Positions 1 through 5,906 of a DNA stretch of 8,922 bases are shown piece after piece. The notes beneath the pieces are model-generated. The model had not been told where the DNA came from and did no database searches. It saw nothing but the letters and a program-made list of their open reading frames with translations. The stretch spans positions 1 to 8,922 of the forward strand of contig JALNZQ010000103.1 of the NCBI GenBank assembly GCA_023229165.1, read 5' to 3'. This DNA comes from Methanothrix sp. Lineage in GTDB: Archaea; Halobacteriota; Methanosarcinia; Methanotrichales; Methanotrichaceae. The stretch's first letter is position 1, and each line of letters opens with the position of its first letter. A program made the position numbers and the translations under genes.

Positions 1-1
1 C

Positions 2-514
2 ATACAATCCGATTTCCGAATTGATGCCACCTTCAATAACACATCGTTTGGTGGACTTGCCGATTTCACCGGATGCAATTTTCTGGGATTTGCCGATTTT
101 GGTGGTTCGCAGTTTGCATACAACGCCGATTTCAGCAATGCCAGCTTCAACGGCCTGGTGGACTTCAGCAGATCTACATTTAGCGAAAAGGTCAATTTGC
201 ATGAGACACAATTTAAAAAGAACGTCTATTTCGAGAGCTGCAAGGTTAATACCCTCAATTTGACGGGGGCAAGATATGGGTGGATCTTCCTACATTGGGA
301 TGCCATTAATCATCTTGAGTTCGATGATGTCGCTTATCAAACGCTCATTAATAACTATAAGAGACTGCAATGGCAGACGGATTTATCCGATTGCCGTTCC
401 GCTTACCTGGATATGGTCCAAGCGACACCCGCCAATAACTATTCATGGATTTTAGATACCATGAAATGGATAGTTGCACGCACTAATCCTAACAACCTTT
501 CCAGCCAAGAATAG
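2..514 (+). CDS. Pentapeptide-repeat protein, 5'-truncated by window edge
   Basis: The open frame enters from the left edge and ends at TAG 512-514, leaving 170 visible residues. The first 80 or so are pentapeptide repeats of the A(D/N)F / A-x-F type (for example ADFTG, ADFGG, ADFSN, VDFSR), which fold as a right-handed quadrilateral beta-helix. Then comes a helical segment around residues 115-160 with Y-x-x-LI-x-NYK, DCRSAYLDM and WILDTMKWIV. As I recall, archaeal relatives have matching text (YxxLIxNFK, DAxxCYYxYR, ILDxxxWLxCGYGVRP) that leads into a C-terminal ion-channel-like membrane domain. Here the protein ends at ARTNPNNLSSQE just at that boundary, so it seems to lack the channel. No continuation is seen in other frames downstream. 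The repeat call is secure; a role, possibly a membrane-associated scaffold or a decayed sensor/channel, is inference. Confidence 0.85.
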   Translation: MQSDFRIDATFNNTSFGGLADFTGCNFLGFADFGGSQFAYNADFSNASFNGLVDFSRSTFSEKVNLHETQFKKNVYFESCKVNTLNLTGARYGWIFLHWDAINHLEFDDVAYQTLINNYKRLQWQTDLSDCRSAYLDMVQATPANNYSWILDTMKWIVARTNPNNLSSQE

Positions 515-534
515 GATCCATTCGTAAGATAAAC

Positions 535-542
535 TCTATAAG
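535..542 (+). promoter_or_regulatory. Possible archaeal TATA box before the small ORF
   Basis: TCTATAAG lies in an AT-rich gap about 32-39 bases before the ATG at 574. That distance would give a very short leader that starts close to the TGAGG ribosome-binding motif at 562-566. The match to the TTTATATA consensus is only partial. Confidence 0.25.
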
Positions 543-573
543 CTACTATCCTATCAATCAATGAGGCATTAGA

Positions 574-741
574 ATGAAGATCAAATCCTCAGTGTGGCGA
601 TTTCGATATGCTGGAATGGATTGTGCAGTGGATCTGAGATTTGCATGGGATGCATCGGAAAAAGAGGCGAGGGCCGCGCTCGCGAGAAAATTGAAAGTCA
701 GGAAATTGCCTCAAGGAACGGAGCTTTGGCCAGGGGAATGA
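574..741 (+). CDS. Small hypothetical protein, 55 aa
   Basis: This short frame starts at ATG 574 and ends at TGA 739-741. A TGAGG motif at 562-566 sits 7 bases before the ATG and fits an archaeal Shine-Dalgarno. The product begins MKIKSSVWRFRYAGMDCAVD and ends KLPQGTELWPGE. It has a beta-like N-terminus (VWRFRYAGMDCAVDLRF), then a helix rich in Ala, Glu, Arg and Lys (ASEKEARAALARKLKV), then a short tail. The amphipathic helix and the G/C-rich third positions in the Ala/Arg section look like selected coding sequence. I do not recognise the family. Its stop overlaps the ATG of an even shorter frame (738-821, 27 aa) by ATGA, an arrangement common in coupled gene pairs, but that second product shows nothing recognisable. 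A real small gene is more likely than not; the function is unknown. Confidence 0.45.
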   Translation: MKIKSSVWRFRYAGMDCAVDLRFAWDASEKEARAALARKLKVRKLPQGTELWPGE

Positions 742-1049
742 CGTCTAAATCATCCGGATTCAAGTTGAAAGCGCTTTTAGAAGGGGAATGTGGTAGAAGG
801 TCGATGCTCGGGCTTCGCTAGGTAGAGGGCCAGGCTGGAGATTTTTCGGCACGAAAAGTGCTCGTTTGGAAATGCCTTCGTCTCCTTTTTCTCCTTCTCT
901 CCTGGCTCAGCCGCAAACTACAAATATCTATAACGAACATATACATAGTTTGTCGCGTCCTGCAAGGGTTGGCGGGCGTGTCGTGGGCTTAACGTAATTC
1001 CGATAATGCTCTGTTGGCAGGGGCGATTTGGATACTCAGCTCCCCCGGG

Positions 1050-1180
1050 GGGCAGTATAGAGTCGCTTCCAGGGTGTACCTCTGGCCCCTGTTTCAGGAG
1101 ATGCATGCCTTCGTGGCAATGCATTCGGCTACGAGCCTGTGAGGCAAAATGATTCCGGCGGCTGAAAGTTGCATGCCATA
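1050..1180 (-). mobile_element. Possible remnant of an IS200/IS605-type (TnpB/omegaRNA) right end
   Basis: Read on the minus strand, this segment has a hairpin (ATGCATTGCC / GGCATGCAT with a short loop, 1101-1124), then CTCCTGAAACAGGGG, which folds as six base pairs around an AAA loop. One frame reads EGMHLLKQGPEVHPG. From memory, archaeal tnpB genes often end with a similar frame, ..LKQEA..., where the coding end overlaps the structured omegaRNA at the right end. No TnpB catalytic motif or zinc-finger remnant can be shown here, so this would be a heavily decayed or non-autonomous copy. It rests on recalled pattern similarity only. Confidence 0.25.
1101..1124. repeat. Strong hairpin with 9 bp stem
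   Basis: ATGCATGCC (1101-1109) pairs with GGCAATGCAT (1115-1124), leaving one bulged A and a five-base loop TTCGT. It is the best isolated stem-loop in the noncoding region. Confidence 0.6.
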
Positions 1181-1536
1181 AACGGCCTAGCAATCTGTCG
1201 GGACCTCTCACGCTAATACACGACCGGGACTTGGGACGCGGCAAAAACCATTGGCGGAGGGCGAGCATGAGGCCCCTTAGAACGGGTTTCTTTAAAACGG
1301 ACGCTGTGTCAAATTCCAGTGCTCTGCCGCCTTCCGGCTTTTAGTCGGGCTTCGGGCAGGGGTCAGGCTGTCACTTCGCGGTGACTGGCTCCTTCATAAG
1401 GACGCTGTGGCTTTCGGCGCTGGCCTGCCTGAGACCTCGATTCGCTCTTTTCTGTTATCTCCATTGGCAAGGGTGCCGGCACTTGACCCGTTTCGACGGG
1501 AAGTCTTAAATATCGGCTATTGACGTATAGTATATT

Positions 1537-1588
1537 GGCAAAAGTCGATGGCCTATTTTCTCCCTCCTACACCCAGATGACTTTTGCC
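1537..1588. repeat. Perfect 10-bp inverted repeat upstream of the winged-helix gene
   Basis: GGCAAAAGTC (1537-1546) and GACTTTTGCC (1579-1588) are exact inverse copies separated by 32 bases. A TATA-like stretch (TATAGTATATT, about 1526-1536) lies just before the left arm, so the repeat would sit at or just after a transcription start. It could be an operator, for instance for autoregulation by the winged-helix protein encoded 95 bases further on, or a leader hairpin. A second, shorter inverted repeat, TTATTGC/GCAATAA (1630-1636 and 1655-1661), lies closer to the gene. Confidence 0.5.
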
Positions 1589-1682
1589 TCCCTCCTTATT
1601 CATTATCCTTCTTCAATTGTGGGCAAGCCTTATTGCCTCAGCCATCCATCTTTTGCAATAAAGAACAATGGTGGCGAGATAA

Positions 1683-1937
1683 ATGGACGATATAGATATG
1701 AAGATCCTCGGGGCGATCAATAGCATTTCTCCCAAGCTTTTTGTCAGTCCCGTCAAAGTCAATGAGTTCTTAAAGCTTGACGAAACTGAACTGGGGAATC
1801 GTTTAAAGCTTTTGAAGAAATCCGGGCACGTAGACATTATGACCGGTGAATACCCGTCGAGTTTGACTCTTCCTAATGCCATCTCAAAAGTATATCTCAC
1901 CGAATTGGGACGACAGAGCTTGACGCAAAAAAGATAG
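1683..1937 (+). CDS. Small winged-helix DNA-binding protein, 84 aa
   Basis: It starts at ATG 1683 with GGTGG (1670-1674) eight bases upstream and ends at TAG 1935-1937. The product begins MDDIDMKILGAINSISPKLF. The N-terminal helix, the stretch VSPVKVNEFLKLDETELGNRLKLLKKSGHV (residues about 21-50) with a helix-turn-helix look, and the following DIMTG...SKVYLTELGRQSL match a winged-helix pattern (L-x-x-L-x-x-x-G-H/L-V/I, then wing, then Y-x-L-T-x-x-G). At 84 residues it is a single-domain protein of the size of small archaeal transcription factors. It stands alone, with two inverted repeats in a long leader that may be its own operator. The DNA-binding call is from the pattern; target and signal are unknown. 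Confidence 0.7.
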   Translation: MDDIDMKILGAINSISPKLFVSPVKVNEFLKLDETELGNRLKLLKKSGHVDIMTGEYPSSLTLPNAISKVYLTELGRQSLTQKR

Positions 1938-1979
1938 GACTTTTCAATTGCCGTACTCTTTTGGGGGAAACCATTATCG

Positions 1980-1987
1980 TTATAAAC
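1980..1987 (+). promoter_or_regulatory. Likely TATA box of the Dabb/DUF3795 pair
   Basis: TTATAAAC lies 56-63 bases before ATG 2043. Transcription would then start about 2005-2012, giving a leader of 30-40 bases. This argues against the upstream GTG at 1995 as the start codon. Confidence 0.4.
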
Positions 1988-2042
1988 TAAGCATGTGACA
2001 ACGAACGAGGAAATGTGCCTGGTGGCAGGAAGGCTTTTGCGA

Positions 2043-2345
2043 ATGATCAAGCATATCGTTATGTTCAAGCTCAAGGAATGGGCGGAGGGCAGCGACAAGG
2101 CGGCAAATATCAAGGCGCTGAAGGCAAATCTGGAAGCCCTTCCCCCAAAAATCGGTGAGATCAAGTTCTTTGAGGTGGGCATCAACTTTTTGGAGGCGAG
2201 CGTGGCCTATGATCTGGTACTCGTTTCAGAATTCGAGAGCAAAGAAGATCTTTACAGCTACCAAAAGCACCCTGAGCACGCCAGGGTGGCGAACTTTGTC
2301 GGCAAAGTATGCGAGAACCGGATAGTAGTTGATTATGTCCTCTGA
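2043..2345 (+). CDS. Dabb-domain (stress-responsive A/B barrel) protein, 100 aa
   Basis: The product begins MIKHIVMFKLKEWAEG, the typical opening of Dabb proteins (PF07876) with H4 and the VMFK strand. It also has the conserved YQKHPEH motif (residues about 74-80) before the last helix and a final strand RIVVDYVL. At 100 residues it is exactly one domain; members are dimeric alpha/beta barrels of ferredoxin-like fold, some ligand-binding or enzymatic, most uncharacterised. The frame is open further upstream to GTG 1995, but that start has no ribosome-binding motif and lies before the inferred transcription start. ATG 2043 has AGGAAGG nine bases upstream and restores the canonical N-terminus. 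Its stop lies inside the following gene, so the two are probably co-translated. The physiological role is unknown. Confidence 0.85.
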   Translation: MIKHIVMFKLKEWAEGSDKAANIKALKANLEALPPKIGEIKFFEVGINFLEASVAYDLVLVSEFESKEDLYSYQKHPEHARVANFVGKVCENRIVVDYVL

Positions 2346-2598
2346 TCTGCCCGCTCAAATGAAAATTGGCGTTTGTGGCATAGCCTGCCAGGCCTGCCCC
2401 CGCATGGCTTCGGGCAAGTGTCCCAATGGTGAGGCGGGCTGCCGTCCCCGTGAGAACAGGATGTGCAAGATCGCCACCTGCGCTTTTCAAAAGGGCATCG
2501 CTCTCTGCTTCCAGTGCCCGGATTTTCCCTGCGAGACCACTAAGCTCGGGCCGATAAGCTACGGCTATTGTTGCTACATATCGGGAAAGGATGTCTGA
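2335..2598 (+). CDS. DUF3795 cysteine-rich protein, 87 aa
   Basis: Twelve cysteines in 87 residues: C14, C18, C21, C29, C36, C44, C49, C58, C61, C66, C79 and C80. The order GVCGIACQAC ... GKCPNGEAGC ... CKIATCAFQKG ... CFQCPDFPCE is that of DUF3795, a small family frequent in methanogens and anaerobes and presumed to bind zinc or iron-sulfur clusters; no activity is established that I know of. I choose ATG 2335, which overlaps the end of the Dabb gene by 11 bases. The alternatives are TTG 2329 and ATG 2359 (MKIGVCG); the last gives the tightest family fit but has no ribosome-binding motif. The overlap suggests one transcript and perhaps a functional link to the Dabb protein. Confidence 0.85.
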   Translation: MSSDLPAQMKIGVCGIACQACPRMASGKCPNGEAGCRPRENRMCKIATCAFQKGIALCFQCPDFPCETTKLGPISYGYCCYISGKDV

Positions 2599-2617
2599 AT
2601 CGGTAATAATAGCCGAT
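2599..2617. terminator. Small hairpin between convergent genes
   Basis: ATCGG (2599-2603) pairs with CCGAT (2613-2617) around an AT-rich nine-base loop directly after the DUF3795 stop. It lies in the 38-base gap before the end of the convergent U32 gene. No long T-run follows, so it is a weak candidate for a bidirectional 3' end. Confidence 0.25.
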
Positions 2618-2636
2618 GAAACACAATTGTACAGCT

Positions 2637-5171
2637 CTAAGATATCTCGTCCTTCAGCCCCTTTTGGAAGTGACCGTGGGTTATGCCTCCCAGGGCCAGG
2701 GGCCGGATGGACTCCTTCAGGCTTTCCAGATCTTGGCGAAGCGTCCCTTCTCTTCTCTTCGTCAGATCTATCGCCTTTCTATAAATCTGCGTCATCCCGC
2801 AGGCGTACTCTCGCGTCCGGCCCCGCGCGTCCACTGCCACTCCATCCAGGCCGATTGCGAATATCTCGGGCATCTGGTCCAGCAGGCAGGTCTCGGCTGA
2901 GTTAAAGATGTGCGTCCTCCGATCATCATCCAGGCGCAGGGGAAAGATGCGTCTCATGTCCTGCAGGCCCCAGAATTCTTTTGGATCATATTCTCTTTTG
3001 TCTGGAAGGGGCATGCAGTCCTCGGCTACCATTACCTCCAGGTTGCCTTGCACCATCAGCTCCATTTGGTGCGCGTCCGAAATAAGTCGCACAGCAGCGA
3101 CGGTATCGGCCAGTTGTCGGGCAGACAGCTCCGACGAGAGGGTGAGTAGCCCTAAGGGCGGAGCTAATGCCTGTACAGTCAGGTGATTGCAGACATTCAA
3201 GCCTGAGCCACCATAAAGATGGACGGTTGGGGCGGCCTCTATAGCGGCCTGCACGGCGCCTACGTTCTCCACCATGATCCCATCGACCATAACCGCTGCC
3301 AGAAGCGGCCCGGCGAACTTGAAGAAATCGGCGTGCGTGATTTTGGGCCACTTCCAGATCAGCTTTGCATCTCCGCAGATGGCCTTTGCCTCTTCTATCA
3401 GCTTTTTGGCTTTTGTTGCCCGATTTTTCTCCTCCCATCCCAAGACGGGCTCAAAATAAACCCGCCTGCATCCACCATCTACGGCGCCCCTCACCGTCTC
3501 CAGGCTGTCGGTATAGACGGCCAGTGTGGGTATGCGGTCCACTGAAGAGCCCGGGGCGGCGGTGGGAGCCGAAGCAGACAGGTTGATCTCTTTCAATATA
3601 TCTCTAGCTTTGTCGACCTTCTCCTTTGTGGGGCGTCTCTTTTCTAAAAGTGCCTCTTGCACCTTTTCTAAAAGATCGCGCCGCAGTTGGTTTAGGGCAC
3701 CCAGGGGGGCGAAAAGATCCCCGCCGTAGTCCATGGTTATCTTGCGGACGACAAAGGGCGTTCCACCCGTTCGCTGCATCTGCGATTCAATCTGCTGCCG
3801 GGAAGTGGGCTGATTCTTGGCCTTTTCCATTTTAAAGTCAGCTTTGACCAGAACTGCCCGCCCGTCTTCCAGCGTGGCCTGTAGCAGAGGTGTGCCCTCT
3901 TGCCAGGTGATGGTTAAATCCAGAGCAATTTCCGTTTTGGCAGAATCAATGATCTCCTGCGCTTTTTTGGCCAGAGCTATGCTGCCTGTCAGATAGACTT
4001 TGGTGCCTGGGCGCACCCTATTCGGGGTCATCAGCCGCAGCAGACCGTCTTTTTGCACTACTCTTTGCACCACCAGGCCCATCTCCTGGCCTGGAGCCAG
4101 AAAGACCAGACCGTCGCCCTTCTCAGGGCAAAAGGGCCCGGTGAGCCTTACCGCTGCCTCGCCTCTCTGGGCATCGAAGGAGGTCACGTTGCCGATGATA
4201 ATGCCCCGGTTGTCCGACATCTCCCGGCCCATGACATCCCTGGCTCCCAGCAGGTGACCCTCCGTGAAGTCGCGGTTGAAGGATAAGGCCAGGTCTCTTT
4301 CATCCTCTGAAGAAGGCGACCACTTTCCTCCGGCTATGACCTCCAGGGCTCTTCTGTAAATGCTGGTTACGATGGCCACATACTCCGCAGACTTCATCCG
4401 TCCTTCAATCTTAAGGGACTCTACCGGGGAGCGGACGATCTTGTCCAGATGCCTGTAGACGCAAAGGTCGCGGGTGGATATGAGAAATCGCTCTCTTTGC
4501 GGCTGGGCTGCCAGGCAGGCTGGCCTGCCGTAGCTGTCTTTTTCCCCTCTCAGCAGCACATAGGGCTTTCTACAGGGCTGGGCGCACATGCCCCGGTTGC
4601 CGCTGCGTCCGCCGATGGCCGAGGAGAGAAGGCACTGCCCGGAGTAGGAGTAGCAGAGAGCGCCGTGCACGAAAACCTCCAGGCCGATTCCCTGCGCAGC
4701 GGTCTCCTTTCTCATCTCTTTTATCTCATCCAGCCCGACCTCTCTGGCCAGGACGACTCTTCTAAATCCGGCTCGGTTTGCCCAGAGTGCGCCCTCTTTG
4801 TTATGGATTGTCATCTGGGTGGATGCGTGCCTCTCCAGCTCCGGAAGTACGCGGCGGGCTATTAGGGCAGCGCCCAGGTCTTGCAGCAGCACAGCATCTG
4901 CGCCCATCTCGTAGAGCCGGAGAAGATAATTGGCCACATCCGGCAATTCATGCTCTCTTATCAGAGTGTTGACTGTCACATAGACTCTTACGCCCCGCAG
5001 GTGAGCGTAGTCTATAGCCCGAGCTAACTGCGGCTCATCGAAGTTTGCAGCGAATTTTCTCGCCCCAAATCTTTTGCCGCTCAGGTAAACGGCATCGGCT
5101 CCCGCGGCAATGGCTGCAGCCAAGGCCTCAGGCGATCCGGCGGGGGCGAGCAGTTCAGGCAGTTTTTTCAA
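2637..5171 (-). CDS. Peptidase U32 family protein with DUF3656 (probable RNA-modifying enzyme), 844 aa
   Basis: The N-terminus LPELLAPAGSPEALAAAIAAGADAVYLSG is the classic U32 opening. The signature E-V-F-V-H-G-A-L-C-x6-C lies at residues 165-180, and C173, C180, C196 and C200 form the cysteine set expected for an iron-sulfur cluster. A beta-barrel part follows (about 300-480, DUF3656 region), then a second barrel-like half ending RIFPLRLDDDRRTHIFNSAETC and EYACGMTQIYRKAI. Long U32 proteins of this build resemble E. coli RlhA, needed for hydroxylation of C2501 in 23S rRNA; shorter ones act in tRNA U34 hydroxylation. The old name collagenase-like peptidase probably misleads. The start is TTG at 5171-5169 with GGGGCGATC (5176-5184) four bases upstream. 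It overlaps the stop of the HAD gene by TTGA, so translation is coupled. The exact substrate in archaea is inference. Confidence 0.88.
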   Translation of the reverse strand: MKKLPELLAPAGSPEALAAAIAAGADAVYLSGKRFGARKFAANFDEPQLARAIDYAHLRGVRVYVTVNTLIREHELPDVANYLLRLYEMGADAVLLQDLGAALIARRVLPELERHASTQMTIHNKEGALWANRAGFRRVVLAREVGLDEIKEMRKETAAQGIGLEVFVHGALCYSYSGQCLLSSAIGGRSGNRGMCAQPCRKPYVLLRGEKDSYGRPACLAAQPQRERFLISTRDLCVYRHLDKIVRSPVESLKIEGRMKSAEYVAIVTSIYRRALEVIAGGKWSPSSEDERDLALSFNRDFTEGHLLGARDVMGREMSDNRGIIIGNVTSFDAQRGEAAVRLTGPFCPEKGDGLVFLAPGQEMGLVVQRVVQKDGLLRLMTPNRVRPGTKVYLTGSIALAKKAQEIIDSAKTEIALDLTITWQEGTPLLQATLEDGRAVLVKADFKMEKAKNQPTSRQQIESQMQRTGGTPFVVRKITMDYGGDLFAPLGALNQLRRDLLEKVQEALLEKRRPTKEKVDKARDILKEINLSASAPTAAPGSSVDRIPTLAVYTDSLETVRGAVDGGCRRVYFEPVLGWEEKNRATKAKKLIEEAKAICGDAKLIWKWPKITHADFFKFAGPLLAAVMVDGIMVENVGAVQAAIEAAPTVHLYGGSGLNVCNHLTVQALAPPLGLLTLSSELSARQLADTVAAVRLISDAHQMELMVQGNLEVMVAEDCMPLPDKREYDPKEFWGLQDMRRIFPLRLDDDRRTHIFNSAETCLLDQMPEIFAIGLDGVAVDARGRTREYACGMTQIYRKAIDLTKRREGTLRQDLESLKESIRPLALGGITHGHFQKGLKDEIS

Positions 5172-5734
5172 GGTTGATCGCCCCTAATATTATCAATAGC
5201 GTTAACTACACTTTGCCACTGAGGGCAATAGTATACCTGGTCGGAATAGTCTTCGATATCCGTATCATTTAAGCTCCAAGGATGCTGGAAAAGAATACCC
5301 CGTCGATCGGGATCGCTTTTGACAAATTCCACGATGTTCATGTCCAGGTCGTCGATCAGCACGTCGGAGGGTATATTATGCTTGGTGCCGGTCCTGGCAT
5401 GATAATATTGCGTCAGGCATGGGAAGTGCCAGCAGAGCCATTTTCTGGTGGCCTCCTCGGCGTTAGGCCGTCTGGCCGTCACCACGAGAAGATCATGCCC
5501 GGCAAGCTGCTTTATGGCCTTTTGCGAGCCCTCGATCAGCGGCACTCTCATAACGTATTCGGGGTCGGCCAACAACCGGGATATCTCCGTCCAGATCTCT
5601 ATTCCGGCAAAGTTCCAGTGGGCACGATTGATCTCGCTCTTGGAATACTTCTGTCCATAATCTTTTTCAATTTCCAACAGAACAGCACTGACCTGGTCTG
5701 CCAAAACCCCGTCAATGTCCACTGCGATCTTCAA
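5168..5734 (-). CDS. HAD-superfamily nucleotidase-like phosphatase, 188 aa
   Basis: The product opens with MKIAVDIDGVLAD, HAD motif I with the nucleophile D6 and the acid/base D8. Motif II is T86 in LLVVTARRP, the motif III lysine is probably K118 in GTKHN, and the metal-binding acidic pair D128-D129 sits in DVLIDDLDMN. The layout and size match the 5'(3')-deoxyribonucleotidase type C / UPF0655-like group, including LFQHPW after the last motif. It probably dephosphorylates a small phosphomonoester such as a nucleotide in the cytoplasm. The start is TTG 5734-5732, with AGGAGAGG six bases upstream; a nearby ATG runs into an immediate stop. It is the first gene of a two-gene operon and its TGA overlaps the U32 start by four bases. 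The true substrate is not visible from sequence. Confidence 0.85.
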   Translation of the reverse strand: MKIAVDIDGVLADQVSAVLLEIEKDYGQKYSKSEINRAHWNFAGIEIWTEISRLLADPEYVMRVPLIEGSQKAIKQLAGHDLLVVTARRPNAEEATRKWLCWHFPCLTQYYHARTGTKHNIPSDVLIDDLDMNIVEFVKSDPDRRGILFQHPWSLNDTDIEDYSDQVYYCPQWQSVVNAIDNIRGDQP

Positions 5735-5906
5735 ACCATGCCTCTCCTAAGAATTATTCTACAGGCCTTTTTGCTCACAATAGTCCAACGGTTGCATTGT
5801 ATGATAAATCTTTTCTGATTCAAGAAATAACAAAACGAAAAACTGCTATAGAACGCATACACGGGTTATTTATTGGAGAAGATCCAATTTATTTACGGTG
5901 AATGGG
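5735..5906. promoter_or_regulatory. Divergent promoter region
   Basis: This AT-rich gap separates the minus-strand HAD/U32 operon from the plus-strand bactofilin-like gene and holds no gene. On the minus strand GATTTATCAT (5801-5810) is a TATA-like box that would start transcription about 5775, giving a leader of some 40 bases. Inside that leader is the palindrome AGAATTATTCT (5750-5760), a possible operator. On the plus strand TTATTTATT (about 5866-5874) and CTATAG (about 5845-5850) are rival TATA candidates. Confidence 0.4.
5897..5901 (+). promoter_or_regulatory. Ribosome-binding site fixing the start at ATG 5907
   Basis: GGTGA, the core of the archaeal Shine-Dalgarno GGAGGTGATC, ends five bases before ATG 5907. 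It contains the GTG at 5898, which would otherwise be a longer start, so that GTG is better read as part of the binding site. Confidence 0.55.

Larger units (their letters stand above)
742..1519. other. Noncoding region with hairpins; possible decayed mobile-element remnant
   Basis: About 780 bases hold no frame that looks like a protein gene. What is visible: a GCAC/GTGC hairpin (849-861) followed by a pyrimidine tract (879-902) that could end transcription of the small ORF; an inverted repeat CAAACTA/TAGTTTG (914-920 and 946-952) around an AT-rich core; the palindrome CCCCCGGGGG (1042-1051); a long hairpin at 1101-1124; the 10-base direct repeat GGACGCTGTG at 1299-1308 and 1400-1409; a hairpin GTCAC-TTCGCG-GTGAC near 1370-1385; the palindrome GTGCCGGCAC near 1474-1483; and CCCGT-TTCG-ACGGG near 1487-1500. 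The density of TTCG-type loops suggests structured RNA or transposon ends rather than random spacer. No tRNA, SRP RNA or RNase P RNA core could be recognised. Confidence 0.5.

Noticed and set aside
918..1268. Minus-strand frame of 116 codons in the noncoding region
   Set aside because: Not accepted as an intact gene: compositionally odd, no domain. Only its HLLKQGPEVHPG portion is kept as a hint of a decayed element end.
1320..1350. GCCGGAAGGC on the minus strand resembling the GGAA loop of SRP RNA helix 8
   Set aside because: The flanking conserved sides of helix 8 are absent and no SRP RNA Alu-domain sequence was found nearby.
1613..2185. 190-codon minus-strand frame opposite the winged-helix and Dabb genes
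   Set aside because: Ser/Phe/Leu-rich shadow of two better supported plus-strand genes; no domain and no ribosome-binding context.
4449..4865. Plus-strand frame of 138 codons inside the U32 gene
   Set aside because: Lies opposite the U32 signature region, which is clearly coding on the minus strand; no family features.
5282..5818. Plus-strand frame of 178 codons opposite the HAD gene
   Set aside because: The minus strand carries all HAD motifs in order; this frame is antisense to it and shows no domain.
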